This document shows, piece after piece, positions 1-9,818 of a stretch of 64,000 nucleotides of DNA (its first letter is position 1; each line of letters opens with the position of its first letter). Under the pieces are notes generated by a model that ran no database searches, was not told the DNA's origin, and saw only the letters and a list, made by a program, of their open reading frames with translations. This stretch comes from Rugamonas fusca (GTDB taxonomy: Bacteria; Pseudomonadota; Gammaproteobacteria; Burkholderiales; Burkholderiaceae_D). The DNA is taken from assembly GCF_014042365.1 (NCBI RefSeq), contig NZ_JACEZS010000024.1, positions 22,327-86,326 on the forward strand. Reading direction: 5' to 3'. The translations under genes and the position numbers were made by a program.

Positions 1-894
1 CTCGCCGTGGTTGGGCAGGCGGCGGTTGACCAGCTCGTAATAGGTCTCGATGGTGTCCTGGAACACGATGCCGCTGTCGCGCAGCTGCTGGACCGAGGTG
101 TAGATGTCGTCCGTGCCCAGCGCAATGTGCTGGATGCCTTCGCCGTGGTACTGGTCCAGGTATTCGGCGATCTGCGACTTGTCGTCCGACGATTCGTTGA
201 TGGGGATGCGGATCTTGCCGCAGGGCGAGGTCATGGCCTTCGATTTCAGGCCCGTCAGCTTGCCCTCGATGTCGAAGTAGCGCACTTCGCGGAAATTGAA
301 CAGGTTCTCGTAGAACTCGGCCCATTCCTTCATGCGGCCACGGTGCACATTGTGGGTCAGGTGGTCGATATAGGTCAGGCCGTTGCCGACCGGGTTGGCC
401 ACGGCGCCAGGAATGGCGACGAAGTCCACGTCGTAGATGCTGATGTCGCCGATGGCGCCCGGCTGCGGCGCATGGTCCGTGCCGGCGCCCTTGCCGCGCC
501 AGCGGTCCACGAAGTAGATCAGCGAGTCGCCCACGCCCTTGATGGCGGGGATGTTCAGTTCCATCGGGCCGGTCTTGTTATCGAAGCCCCAGGCGCCCAG
601 TTCCAGCGCGCGCTTGTAGGTAAAGGCGGCGTCGTTGACGCGGATGGCGATGGCGCACACGGACGGGCCGTGGTGGCGGGCGAACCGCTGGGCGAACGAA
701 TCCTGCTCGGCGTTGATGATGAAGTTGATGTCGCCCTGGCGGTACAGCGTCACATCCTTGTGGCGGTGGCGGGCGATGGCCGTGAAACCCATGCTCTCGA
801 ACAGGGCGCCGAGCGCCTTGGGGTCCGGCGCCGCGTACTCGACAAACTCAAAACCATCGGTCCCCATCGGGTTGTCCCAAGGCTGGAATTGCAT
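1..894 (-). CDS. hppD: 4-hydroxyphenylpyruvate dioxygenase, 5' part (runs off the window)
   Basis: Fe(II) dioxygenase that converts 4-hydroxyphenylpyruvate to homogentisate in tyrosine degradation, cytoplasmic. The window holds 298 codons from the start (MQFQPWDNPMGTDGFEF); family members are about 350-380 residues, so the C-terminus lies left of base 1. Two vicinal-oxygen-chelate halves are visible. The first two iron ligands are His178 (IDHLTHNV) and His256 (IQHIALG); the third, a C-terminal Glu, is in the missing part. The start is supported by AGGAGA seven bases upstream. It is divergent from an Lrp/AsnC regulator across a 126-base gap, which suggests amino-acid-responsive control. Identification is firm. 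Confidence 0.95.
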   Translation of the reverse strand, partial: MQFQPWDNPMGTDGFEFVEYAAPDPKALGALFESMGFTAIARHRHKDVTLYRQGDINFIINAEQDSFAQRFARHHGPSVCAIAIRVNDAAFTYKRALELGAWGFDNKTGPMELNIPAIKGVGDSLIYFVDRWRGKGAGTDHAPQPGAIGDISIYDVDFVAIPGAVANPVGNGLTYIDHLTHNVHRGRMKEWAEFYENLFNFREVRYFDIEGKLTGLKSKAMTSPCGKIRIPINESSDDKSQIAEYLDQYHGEGIQHIALGTDDIYTSVQQLRDSGIVFQDTIETYYELVNRRLPNHGE

Positions 895-1020
895 AGTGAT
901 CTCCTCGTTAGAATAGCGCACAGTATAGTCCCGGGCCGCCGGCATTAAATTGCAAACAATTCCCCTGTTCTGCGAATCTGAGCAATAATATTGCCTGGAA
1001 AATTCATTATTGAGGTATTT

Positions 1021-1542
1021 ATGACCAAGATAGCGCTCGATAAGACAGACCGCAAGATTCTCGGCATCCTGCAGCAGGATGGCCGCCTGTCCAACCAGGA
1101 CGTGGCCGAGCTGGTCAGCCTGTCGCCTTCGCCCTGTTTGCGCCGCATCAAGCGGCTCGAGGAAGCGGGCGTGATTCGCCAGTACGTGGCGCTGCTGGAC
1201 CCGGACAAGATCGGCCTGGGCCTGCTGGCCTATGTGAATGTGCGGCTGGAAAAGCACAGCGAGGCGGCCGCCCACAGCAACGCGCGCGCGCTCGGTGCGG
1301 CGGCCGCGCCGGCCTCGCCGCGGGCCGACTTTGCCGTGTCCGTCGAGCAGTGGCCGGAAGTGGTGGCCTGCTATGCGATGACGGGGGAGATGGATTACCT
1401 GCTGCGGGTCCACGTGGAAGACATGGACCACTTCTCGCGCTTCATGATGGCCACGCTGCTGCGTCACCCGGCCGTGCTGGACGTGAAATCGTCGTTCGCC
1501 CTGCAGCGCATCAAGGACACCACGGCGCTGCCGCTGGTCTGA
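1021..1542 (+). CDS. Lrp/AsnC family transcriptional regulator with an insertion
   Basis: DNA-binding regulator of 173 residues, probably controlling the divergent hppD gene. An N-terminal winged helix-turn-helix (about residues 5-60, containing SPSPCLRRIKRLEEAG) is followed by a RAM/AsnC ligand domain (about 65-165, with WPEVVACYAMTGEMDYLLRV). ATG at 1021 is preferred over the in-frame TTG at 991 because it follows a GAGG ribosome site and gives the normal N-terminus. Odd feature: residues about 82-104 are an Ala/Pro-rich stretch (HSNARALGAAAAPASPRAD) inserted between the first strand and first helix of the RAM domain, where typical Lrp proteins have only a few residues. The ligand is unknown; aromatic amino acids are an inference from the neighbour. 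Confidence 0.9.
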   Translation: MTKIALDKTDRKILGILQQDGRLSNQDVAELVSLSPSPCLRRIKRLEEAGVIRQYVALLDPDKIGLGLLAYVNVRLEKHSEAAAHSNARALGAAAAPASPRADFAVSVEQWPEVVACYAMTGEMDYLLRVHVEDMDHFSRFMMATLLRHPAVLDVKSSFALQRIKDTTALPLV

Positions 1543-1545
1543 AGT

Positions 1546-2232
1546 TCAGTCCTGGCGTGCCTTGCGGCCGATCAGCCGGTGCAACCACTTGCTGGCGAAG
1601 CGCTTGTTGGCCTTGAGCGTGTAGTCGAGCGTGGCGAACTGCTCGTCCAGCGCTTCCTGCAACACACTGGTGGGATTGGCCGGCGGCAGCTTCAGGTAGG
1701 CGTCCGCCTCGCCATAATCGCGGTGGATCTCCATGCCGGCCTTCTTCGCGATATGCATCATGGTGGCGTTCGACGACAGGCAGTGCATGTACAGCGTATC
1801 GACGTCATTGTTGCGGCAGTGAATGGCGGCCCGCTCGAACAGCTTGGTGCCCACACCCATGCCGCGCGCGGTCTTCCCGACGGAGACGCCGAATTCGGCC
1901 ACGTGCTCCTTTTCCGTCACCGCGTTCTTGTCCGGCTCCGTGGGCGCGAACGCCAGGTGACCGACCGCCACCAGCGTAAACAGCCGGTTGTAGACGCCAA
2001 ACACCATGTCGCGCGCGAAGTCGATGCGGTTGACGTAGGCCGTCACCTGCTCGTCGGGCAGCATGGTGCCAAAGCGCAGCAGGCGGTCGCGCGGCTCCAG
2101 CGCCAGGAAATGCTTGACCATGCGGCGCCGGTCGCGCTCACTCAATTCCTTGACCAGCACGGTGGGCCGCTTGCGCTCGCCGTTGCTGTCGCGCCGCCGG
2201 AACGGGTTGGAAAACATATCGGTCGGGTTCAC
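1546..2232 (-). CDS. GNAT family N-acetyltransferase
   Basis: Predicted acetyl-CoA dependent acetyltransferase of 228 residues; substrate unknown. The GNAT fold is recognised from the strand-turn region VAEFGVSVGKTARGMGVGTKLFERA, whose ARGMGVGTKL segment is the pyrophosphate-binding loop, followed by the typical SSNATMMHIAKKAGMEI motif in which the cofactor-facing Asn and the GM motif are intact. The C-terminus is basic (KRFASKWLHRLIGRKARQD). GTG at 2232 is chosen because GAGGAG lies seven bases upstream; ATG at 2217 is the alternative. It converges with the AsnC gene with only three bases between stop codons and lies 81 bases downstream of the cca stop. Product class is firm, role unknown. 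Confidence 0.85.
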   Translation of the reverse strand: MNPTDMFSNPFRRRDSNGERKRPTVLVKELSERDRRRMVKHFLALEPRDRLLRFGTMLPDEQVTAYVNRIDFARDMVFGVYNRLFTLVAVGHLAFAPTEPDKNAVTEKEHVAEFGVSVGKTARGMGVGTKLFERAAIHCRNNDVDTLYMHCLSSNATMMHIAKKAGMEIHRDYGEADAYLKLPPANPTSVLQEALDEQFATLDYTLKANKRFASKWLHRLIGRKARQD

Positions 2233-2313
2233 TGGTGGGCTCCTCGCGGCCGTAAAACAAGAGAGTGGAAAGCGCGCATGGTGCGGCGCAACATGCACCT
2301 ATTGTAGCGCAGC

Positions 2314-3627
2314 TCAGGCGCCCCCGGACGACTCGCCGGCGTCGCCGGCGCCGCTATCCGGGCCAGGCTTGATTTCGTCCTCATCGTCGTCCGGCGCCGC
2401 CGCGCCCAGCGCCGCCTTGACGGCCGCCACCCTGGCCTTGCGCACCATCTCCGGAATGCGCTGCGGTTGCTCGCCCCAGCGCTTTGCCACCTCGCCCGCG
2501 TTGACGGCGCGCGCCGCATCCAGCGCGCAGCGCAAATGGGCCAATTGGGGGAAAGGCTGGTCGCGGAAACTGGCCGTGGCGCCGATGCGGCCGCGCGCGT
2601 CGCACTGCACCGCTTCCAGCATCTGGACGAAGCGGGCCGGCTTGCGAAAGCCATCGCAGCGCTCCAGCAGGTTGACGATGGTGTTCGGGCGCAGGATCAG
2701 GGCGCGGCATACGTTGCCATGCTCGCGCGCCGTCATCACCGCCAGGTCGCGGCATTCGGTCGGCACGCGCAGGCGCTGGCACACCTGCTCCACCAGCTTG
2801 ACGCCCAGGCCCTCATGGCCGTGGTGGGCCGGCCAGTTCTCTGGCGGGGTGGCGCCTTTTCCCAGGTCATGCAGCAGGCACGCCAGGCGCGCCGGCAGGT
2901 CCAGCCCGGCGTCGGCCGCGCAATCGACCACCTGCTCGATGTGCAGGCCGGTGTCGATTTCGGGGTGGTGCTGCACCGGCTGCGGCACGCCCCACAGCTG
3001 GTCCAGTTCCGGCAGCACGCGCGCCAGCGCGCCGCAGTCGCGCAGCACTTGCAGCATGCGCGACGGACGCTGCTCCATCAAGCCGCGCGACAGTTCCTGC
3101 CAGACCCGCTCGGCCACCAGCGCGTCCACCTCGCCCTGCTCCACCATGCGCCGCATCAGCGCATTGGTTTCCGGCGCCACCGTGAACTCGGGGAAGCGCG
3201 CGGCGAAACGGGCCACGCGCAGGATGCGCACCGGGTCTTCCTCGAACGCGTCCGACACGTGGCGGAACACGCGCAGTTGCAAATCGCGCTGGCCGCCGAA
3301 CGGGTCGGTCAGGCTGCCGTCGTCGGCGCGCGCGATGGCGTTGATGGTCAGGTCGCGCCGCACCAGGTCCTGTTCCAGCGTGACGTCGGGCGCCGTGTGG
3401 AATACAAAGCCGCGGTAGCCGGGCGCCGTCTTGCGCTCGGTGCGGGCCAGCGCATATTCCTCGTTGGTCTTCGGATGCAGGAACACGGGGAAGTCCTTGC
3501 CGACCGGGCGGTAACCCAGCTTGAGCATGGCCTCGGGCGTGGCGCCCACCACCACGTGGTCATGGTCCTTGACGGGCAAGCCCAGCAAGGCGTCGCGCAC
3601 GGCGCCGCCCACTACATAGGTCCGCAT
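2314..3627 (-). CDS. cca: Multifunctional CCA tRNA nucleotidyltransferase/phosphohydrolase
   Basis: Adds or repairs the 3' CCA end of tRNAs. 437 residues. The N-terminal class II nucleotidyltransferase head starts GGAVRDALLGLPVKDHDHVV with catalytic Asp21 and Asp23. The neck and body contain RFAARFPEFTVAPET. A C-terminal HD domain (LACLLHDLGKGATP) gives the 2'-phosphodiesterase and phosphatase activity of the bacterial multifunctional form. An acidic tail (DDDEDEIKPGPDSG) extends beyond the usual about 410 residues. The stop of the GST-like gene is three bases to the right, so the two are probably co-transcribed from the GST side. Confidence 0.95.
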   Translation of the reverse strand: MRTYVVGGAVRDALLGLPVKDHDHVVVGATPEAMLKLGYRPVGKDFPVFLHPKTNEEYALARTERKTAPGYRGFVFHTAPDVTLEQDLVRRDLTINAIARADDGSLTDPFGGQRDLQLRVFRHVSDAFEEDPVRILRVARFAARFPEFTVAPETNALMRRMVEQGEVDALVAERVWQELSRGLMEQRPSRMLQVLRDCGALARVLPELDQLWGVPQPVQHHPEIDTGLHIEQVVDCAADAGLDLPARLACLLHDLGKGATPPENWPAHHGHEGLGVKLVEQVCQRLRVPTECRDLAVMTAREHGNVCRALILRPNTIVNLLERCDGFRKPARFVQMLEAVQCDARGRIGATASFRDQPFPQLAHLRCALDAARAVNAGEVAKRWGEQPQRIPEMVRKARVAAVKAALGAAAPDDDEDEIKPGPDSGAGDAGESSGGA

Positions 3628-3630
3628 GCG

Positions 3631-4347
3631 TCAGTCCGGCATCTCGGCGTCGTGGCGGGGCGCCATTTCCGTCTCGGCCAGCGCTTCCGTGATCCAGCGC
3701 GCGACGGCCGGATGGGCGCAGACGCGGTCGCAATAGGCGTTCAGGGCCGGCGCCAGCGTCACGCCATAGGTGCGGAAGCGCATCACGACGGGCGCGAAGA
3801 AAGCGTCGGCGATGCTGAAGTCACCGAACAGGAACTGGTGGTGGCCAAAGCGCGACAGGCACTCCTCCCAGATCTCGCTGATGCGGCCGATGTCGGCCTG
3901 GCTGCCGTTGGTGCGGCCCTTGCCCGGATAGCTGGCGCGGATGTTCATCGACATGGCCGTGCGCAGGTCGGCGAAACCGGAGTGCATTTCCGCGCACACG
4001 GACCGGGCCATGGCGCGCGCGGCCACGTCCTGCGGCCACATGTGCAGTTCCGGGAATTGCTCGGCCAGGTACTCGCAGATGGCCAGGCTGTCCCAGATCG
4101 TCATCTCGCCGGCCAGCAGCACGGGCACGCGGCCGGCGGCCGAATAGGCGGCGATGCGGTTGGCCGTGTCGGCCTGGTCGAGCAGCACCCGCACTTCCTG
4201 GAACGGGATGCCGAACGCCGTCATGGCCACCCACGGCCGCATCGACCAGGACGAATAATTCTTGTTGCCGATGATGAGCGTGAGGCCGGGCGCGCGCGCG
4301 TTGGCCAGGGCTTGCGACAGGGTGGGATCGAGTTCAGTGGTTTGCAT
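3631..4347 (-). CDS. Glutathione S-transferase family protein
   Basis: Cytosolic GST-like protein of 238 residues. The N-terminal thioredoxin-like domain (about 22-100) carries the NKNYSSWSMRPWVAM motif, with Ser32/Ser33 as likely glutathione-activating residues, and the cis-Pro segment GRVPVLL followed by WDSLAICEYL. The C-terminal helical domain contains the N-capping motif FSIADAFFAPVVMRF. Substrate cannot be inferred. It sits between cca (three-base gap) and the lytic transglycosylase, all on the minus strand. Confidence 0.88.
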   Translation of the reverse strand: MQTTELDPTLSQALANARAPGLTLIIGNKNYSSWSMRPWVAMTAFGIPFQEVRVLLDQADTANRIAAYSAAGRVPVLLAGEMTIWDSLAICEYLAEQFPELHMWPQDVAARAMARSVCAEMHSGFADLRTAMSMNIRASYPGKGRTNGSQADIGRISEIWEECLSRFGHHQFLFGDFSIADAFFAPVVMRFRTYGVTLAPALNAYCDRVCAHPAVARWITEALAETEMAPRHDAEMPD

Positions 4348-4375
4348 GGAGTGGTCCGGATAGGGTCGGTGGATG

Positions 4376-6358
4376 CTAACGGGAGCCGAAGCTGGTTTCT
4401 TGTTGTTCCTGCGCCGTGTAGCCCTTGGGCGCGACGGTGCCGAGACGGGCCTTGAGCGATTGCGGCCGGCCTTCGAACAGGGCCGCGTAGTAGGTCGCGT
4501 TGGACATCACGTTCTTCACGTAGGTGCGCGTTTCGGGGAAGGGAATCGACTCGATGAAGACGGCGCTTTCCATCGGCTTGTCGAGCGCGGCGCGCCAGCT
4601 GCGCAGGCGCCCCGGTCCGGCGTTGTAGGCGGCCGTGGCCAGCGTTTGCGAACCGTCCATGCTGCCCAACACCATGTTCATATAGTTGGTGCCCAGCAGG
4701 ATGTTGGTGCGCACGTCGCTCAGCATGTTCTGCACGAAGTCCGTCAGGCCGATCTTCTTGGCCACCCAGCGGCCCGTGGACGGCATCACCTGCATCAGGC
4801 CCGAGGCGCCCACGGCCGATTGCGAGTCCATGATGAAGCGCGATTCCTGGCGGATCAGGCCATACACCCAGGCCTTGTCCAGGCCCAGGGTCTGGGTGGC
4901 CGGGTGCATGATGTCGTCATGCGGCGCGGGGAAGCGCTGCGTGTAGTCGACCTGGATGCGGGTCTTTTCGGAGGTGCTCACCATGCGGTCCAGGATGTTG
5001 TTCTGGCGCGCGAATTCGGCCGCCGCCAGGTGCTGGCGTTCGCTCAGGCCGCGCAGCGCCCAGTTCCACTCGCGCGTGCCTTCGAAGCGCAGCCGCATCG
5101 AAAAGAACTTGAGCGCGCGCTGGAAATTGGGATCGGAGGCGAACGGCGTGATCTCGGCCTGCGTGATGGGCGGCCCGGCCGGCGGGATCGTGATCAGCTG
5201 GCCCAGCTCCTCGAGCGCCAGCTGGCCATAAAAATTGGACTGGTCCGAAATGCTGCGCAACAGTTGCGCCGCCTCGCCGGTGGGCTGGCTGGCGCCCGAC
5301 TCGGCCATCAAGGCGCGGGCCTGCCAGTAGATCCAGGCCGGGTCGTTGCGCAGCGCCTGCGGCATGGCGCGGATGCCGGCGCGCACCTGCTTCCAGTCGC
5401 CGGCGCGCAAGGCATAGCGCACCTTCCATTGCTGCGCCTCCTGCGACAGCGGCGCGCCGGCCGCCTTGCGCCAGTATTCCGCCGTCTCCGGGGCCAGCGT
5501 GTAGGACGAGGCGAGCGCGATGTTGGCCCAGCCGATCGCCTGTTCCTGCGCCGTCAGCCTGGGCGTGGCCTTGCGCAGCGCCAGCGCGGCCAGCTTGACG
5601 CTGGTGCGCGCCATGCGGCCCACGGCCACCAGGTAAATCTCGTGGTCGATGCGGCCACTGCCCACGCCCTTGGCCAGCGCGATGGCCGGCAGGTCGATGG
5701 CCTGGGCAATGCGCTTTTCCGGCCCGCCCAGCAGCACCATGGTGCGCTTGCCGGGGCCGGTGGCGTCGAACTGGCCGGCCAGGCGCACCTGGGTCCACAA
5801 GTCCTCGTTGTCGAACTGGCCGTTCTGGGCCAGCGTGGCGATCAGGCCGGAACAGGCTTCGCCATAGACGGGCGGGTTGACCAGCAACACGCGCGCCTGT
5901 TCGGCCACGCGCTGGCCCTTGAGCGCGCGCGACATCAGGCCGTAGCACTTGACCTGGGTATCGTCGTTCAGCACGAACAGCGGCAACTGCTCGTCGAAGG
6001 TGGCCCAGTCGCGCTTGCGGCCCAGCTCCAGCAGCCAGTCGTTGCGCAGGCGGTCGGCGATGGCGCTGCCCTCATAGCGGCGCAGGAAGTCGCGCACTTC
6101 GCTGTTGGCGGCGTCGCGCAGGTGCGACTTGAGGCGGTAGTAATCGACGTAGGAAGGAATCTGGTAGTTGGCCAGCCGGTCGGCATAGAATGCAACCTTG
6201 GCTGGATCGTCCTGGCGCACCGCGTCGCGCAGCAGCAGGAAGGCGTCATCGTCCTTGCGGCTGCTGTCGATTCCACTATCGTCGGCGCGGCTCCAGGGTG
6301 AGGCCAGGCAGGCTACGGCCATCACGGCGCCGGCTATCCATTTTGAAGCGGAATTCAA
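4376..6358 (-). CDS. slt: Soluble lytic murein transglycosylase (Slt70-like)
   Basis: Periplasmic enzyme that cleaves peptidoglycan glycan strands with formation of anhydromuramic ends. It has an N-terminal signal sequence (SKWIAGAVMAVACLASPWSRA), a long alpha-superhelical U domain, and a C-terminal SLT catalytic domain with the catalytic Glu in GLIRQESRF (Glu511 if counted from TTG 6376) followed by GASGLMQVMPSTG and NILLGTNYM. About 660 residues, normal for Slt70. The start is uncertain: TTG at 6358 follows a GAGAG ribosome site, TTG at 6376 lies six codons further upstream, and the first ATG is at 6322. The gene is divergent from the 5-formyl-THF cyclo-ligase across only 34 bases. Confidence 0.92.
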   Translation of the reverse strand: MNSASKWIAGAVMAVACLASPWSRADDSGIDSSRKDDDAFLLLRDAVRQDDPAKVAFYADRLANYQIPSYVDYYRLKSHLRDAANSEVRDFLRRYEGSAIADRLRNDWLLELGRKRDWATFDEQLPLFVLNDDTQVKCYGLMSRALKGQRVAEQARVLLVNPPVYGEACSGLIATLAQNGQFDNEDLWTQVRLAGQFDATGPGKRTMVLLGGPEKRIAQAIDLPAIALAKGVGSGRIDHEIYLVAVGRMARTSVKLAALALRKATPRLTAQEQAIGWANIALASSYTLAPETAEYWRKAAGAPLSQEAQQWKVRYALRAGDWKQVRAGIRAMPQALRNDPAWIYWQARALMAESGASQPTGEAAQLLRSISDQSNFYGQLALEELGQLITIPPAGPPITQAEITPFASDPNFQRALKFFSMRLRFEGTREWNWALRGLSERQHLAAAEFARQNNILDRMVSTSEKTRIQVDYTQRFPAPHDDIMHPATQTLGLDKAWVYGLIRQESRFIMDSQSAVGASGLMQVMPSTGRWVAKKIGLTDFVQNMLSDVRTNILLGTNYMNMVLGSMDGSQTLATAAYNAGPGRLRSWRAALDKPMESAVFIESIPFPETRTYVKNVMSNATYYAALFEGRPQSLKARLGTVAPKGYTAQEQQETSFGSR

Positions 6359-6392
6359 TGTGCAACTCTCAATCAAGTCTTAAAACAGTCAT

Positions 6393-7010
6393 ATGACCAG
6401 CGATCCTAGAATACCACGCGCCATGGCGCAGCCGCCAGCGGCAACGCCCCTGTCCAAGGCCGATTTGCGCAAGCATTTGCTCAGTGCGCGCCGCGCGCTG
6501 GACGCGGCCACGCGCGCCGCGTGGGACGTGGCCATCGGCCAGCACGTGCTGGCTTGGACAGAGATGGCGGCAGTCAGCGCGCTGGGCGTGTACTGGCCGC
6601 TGCGCGACGAACCGGATTTGCAGGCGGCTTACGGGGAACTGGCGCGGCGCGGCGTGCGCCTGCTGCTGCCGGTGGTGGTGGAAAAACATGCGCCGCTGGC
6701 GTTCGCGGACTGGCACATCGGCGAGCCGATGGTGAAGGACGGGATGGGCGTGGCCGTGCCGGCCGACCTGCGGCTGGCGGCCCGGCCGCCAGCGTTGCTG
6801 GTGCCGTGCCTGGGCTACAACCGCCATGGCTACCGGCTGGGATACGGCGGCGGCTTCTACGACCGCACGCTGGAGGCGCTGCCACGGCCGCGCACGGTGG
6901 GTGTGGCCTACGCGTGCCAGCAGGCGCCGTTTGGCGATGATCCGCACGATATCGCGCTCGACTGCATCGTCACGGAACAGGGCACGACGACGCCGGACGC
7001 AAGAACCTGA
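6393..7010 (+). CDS. 5-formyltetrahydrofolate cyclo-ligase
   Basis: ATP-dependent enzyme that converts 5-formyl-THF to 5,10-methenyl-THF, feeding the one-carbon pool also used by the neighbouring metF. 205 residues. The family signature is the C-terminal YRLGYGGGFYDRTL loop that binds substrate and phosphate, with an upstream LVPCLGYNRHG segment and the N-terminal KADLRKHLLSARRAL helix. Start ATG 6393 has no clear ribosome site; ATG 6423 (MAQPPA) is possible. It converges on metF, and a strong hairpin separates the two. Confidence 0.92.
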   Translation: MTSDPRIPRAMAQPPAATPLSKADLRKHLLSARRALDAATRAAWDVAIGQHVLAWTEMAAVSALGVYWPLRDEPDLQAAYGELARRGVRLLLPVVVEKHAPLAFADWHIGEPMVKDGMGVAVPADLRLAARPPALLVPCLGYNRHGYRLGYGGGFYDRTLEALPRPRTVGVAYACQQAPFGDDPHDIALDCIVTEQGTTTPDART

Positions 7011-7081
7011 GGCGCACCTGAGCGGGCCGGCGCCGCCCTGCCGCCGTGCGCGTGGCAATTTGCGCCAGGCTCAAGGAATTG

Positions 7082-7109
7082 GGGCGGGCCCGGACAGACA
7101 GGCCCGCCC
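7082..7109. terminator. Hairpin between convergent cyclo-ligase and metF
   Basis: A perfect 9-bp inverted repeat (GGGCGGGCC at 7082-7090 and GGCCCGCCC at 7101-7109) with a 10-base loop lies in the gap between two convergent stop codons. There is no long T-run, so it may be a weak bidirectional terminator or an mRNA 3'-end stabiliser. Confidence 0.5.
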
Positions 7110-7115
7110 ACCGTA

Positions 7116-7943
7116 TTACACCAAGCGCTGCCACAGCGCCGTCGTCGGCGCCGCCTGGTTCATGCTGTAGAAATGCAGGCCCGGCGCGCCGCCGGCCAGC
7201 AGGCGCTGGCACAGGGCCGTCACCACGTCCAGGCCGAAGGCCTTGATGGACGCCGTGTCGTCGCCGAAGCTGGCCAGCTTGAGCCGCACCCAGCGCGGGA
7301 TCTCGGCGCCGCACATGTCGGAAAAGCGCATCAGCTGCGTGTAATTGGTGATCGGCATGATGCCGGGCACCACGGGCACGGTGATGCCCAGCTTGCCGCA
7401 CTGCTCCATGAAGTAGAAGTAGGCATCCGCGTTGTAGAAATACTGCGTAATGGCGGCATTGGCGCCCGCCTTCACCTTGCGCTCGAACGCCAGCAAATCA
7501 TCCTGCGGCGAGCGGGCCTGCGGGTGCGTCTCCGGGTAGGCCGCCACTTCGATGTGGAACCAGTCGCCCGTCTCGGCACGGATGAATTCCACCAGCTCGT
7601 TGGCGTAGCGGAATTCGCCGGCCGCGCCGTAGCCGCTGGGCAGGTCGCCGCGCAGGGCGACGATGCGGCGGATGTTGTGCGCCTTGAACTCGGCCAGGAT
7701 GGCGCGGATCGATTCGCGCGTGCCGCCCACGCACGACAGGTGGGGCGCGGCCTGCTCGCCGGCGGCCATGATTTCCAGCACGGTGTCGAGCGTGCCGCGC
7801 TGGGTGGTGCCGCCCGCGCCAAAGGTCACGGAGAAATATTTAGGATGCAGTTCAGACAGCTTGGCGCGCGTCACGCGCAGCTTGTCCGCCCCTTCCGCCG
7901 TCTTGGGCGGAAAGAATTCGATACTGAAATTAGGGTTGTCCAT
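7116..7943 (-). CDS. metF: 5,10-methylenetetrahydrofolate reductase
   Basis: FAD enzyme that reduces methylene-THF to 5-methyl-THF, the methyl donor for methionine synthesis. 275 residues, the usual bacterial length. It starts MDNPNFSIEFFPPKTAEG, with the conserved catalytic Glu in SIEFFPPK; a flavin-binding TIM-barrel segment (RRIVALRGDLP) and GIMPITNYTQLMRFSDMCGAEIP follow. The 5' end overlaps the 3' end of the holin-like gene by 14 bases, implying translational coupling. It is probably part of the riboswitch-controlled ahcY unit. Confidence 0.96.
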   Translation of the reverse strand: MDNPNFSIEFFPPKTAEGADKLRVTRAKLSELHPKYFSVTFGAGGTTQRGTLDTVLEIMAAGEQAAPHLSCVGGTRESIRAILAEFKAHNIRRIVALRGDLPSGYGAAGEFRYANELVEFIRAETGDWFHIEVAAYPETHPQARSPQDDLLAFERKVKAGANAAITQYFYNADAYFYFMEQCGKLGITVPVVPGIMPITNYTQLMRFSDMCGAEIPRWVRLKLASFGDDTASIKAFGLDVVTALCQRLLAGGAPGLHFYSMNQAAPTTALWQRLV

Positions 7944-8286
7944 CGGCGTTCTTCAAAAGTAAGGTAGACAAAGCCCAGGAAATCACGCTGTACAGCAGGG
8001 CGCCGCCCATGGCCGACCAGAAACTGTCGACATGAAAGCCCGTCACCCACTGCGCCACCAGCCAGAACATGAAGCCGTTGATAAAGAAGATGAACAGGCC
8101 CAGCGACAGCACGGTCACGGGCAGGGTCAACAACAGCAGCACGGGCCGGATCAGCGTATTTACCAGACCCAACAAGAGGGCTGCGACGAGGGCTGCGCCT
8201 ATGCTTGTGACATCGACGGAATGCATCAGGTAGGGCACTGCCAGCAGGGCAGCGGCATTGATTAACCAGGTAAGGACCAAACGCAT
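7930..8286 (-). CDS. Phage holin family / DUF360-like membrane protein
   Basis: Small integral membrane protein of 118 residues with about four hydrophobic segments (roughly 1-22, 28-48, 50-78 and 88-110), including LGLVNTLIRPVLLLLTLP, the hallmark of the Phage_holin_4_2 (DUF360) family. Despite the family name, these chromosomal proteins are not known to be lysis proteins. It lies between ahcY and metF, overlapping metF by 14 bases. This position between SAH and folate enzymes is common in betaproteobacteria as far as I recall, but the function is unknown. Confidence 0.85.
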   Translation of the reverse strand: MRLVLTWLINAAALLAVPYLMHSVDVTSIGAALVAALLLGLVNTLIRPVLLLLTLPVTVLSLGLFIFFINGFMFWLVAQWVTGFHVDSFWSAMGGALLYSVISWALSTLLLKNADGQP

Positions 8287-8319
8287 GGTAAGAGGCTCGC
8301 GGCAGGAATGAAGGGAGAT

Positions 8320-8349
8320 GCGGCCCGCCAGCTGGCGCCGGCGGGCCGC
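8320..8349 (-). terminator. Strong hairpin between ahcY and the downstream pair
   Basis: Perfect 10-bp inverted repeat (GCGGCCCGCC at 8320-8329, GGCGGGCCGC at 8340-8349) with a 10-base loop, directly after the ahcY stop. There is no T-run on the minus strand, so it is more likely an attenuating or RNA-protecting hairpin than a full terminator. Confidence 0.4.
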
Positions 8350-8360
8350 GTCATCGCCGG

Positions 8361-9788
<1,428 letters not shown>

Positions 9789-9818
9789 CACGCCCTCCTT
9801 TCGATAGAAAAAAGTAAC

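Noticed and set aside
7..948. Long plus-strand frame opposite hppD
   Set aside because: It is the antisense shadow of a clear hppD coding region on the minus strand; the composition is typical of an out-of-frame high-G+C frame.
2467..6301. Long plus-strand frames opposite cca, GST and slt
   Set aside because: Antisense shadows of well-supported minus-strand genes with active-site motifs.
7930..8286. Prophage holin indicating a phage here
   Set aside because: Family name only; the gene is chromosomal, coupled to metF, with no other phage genes nearby.
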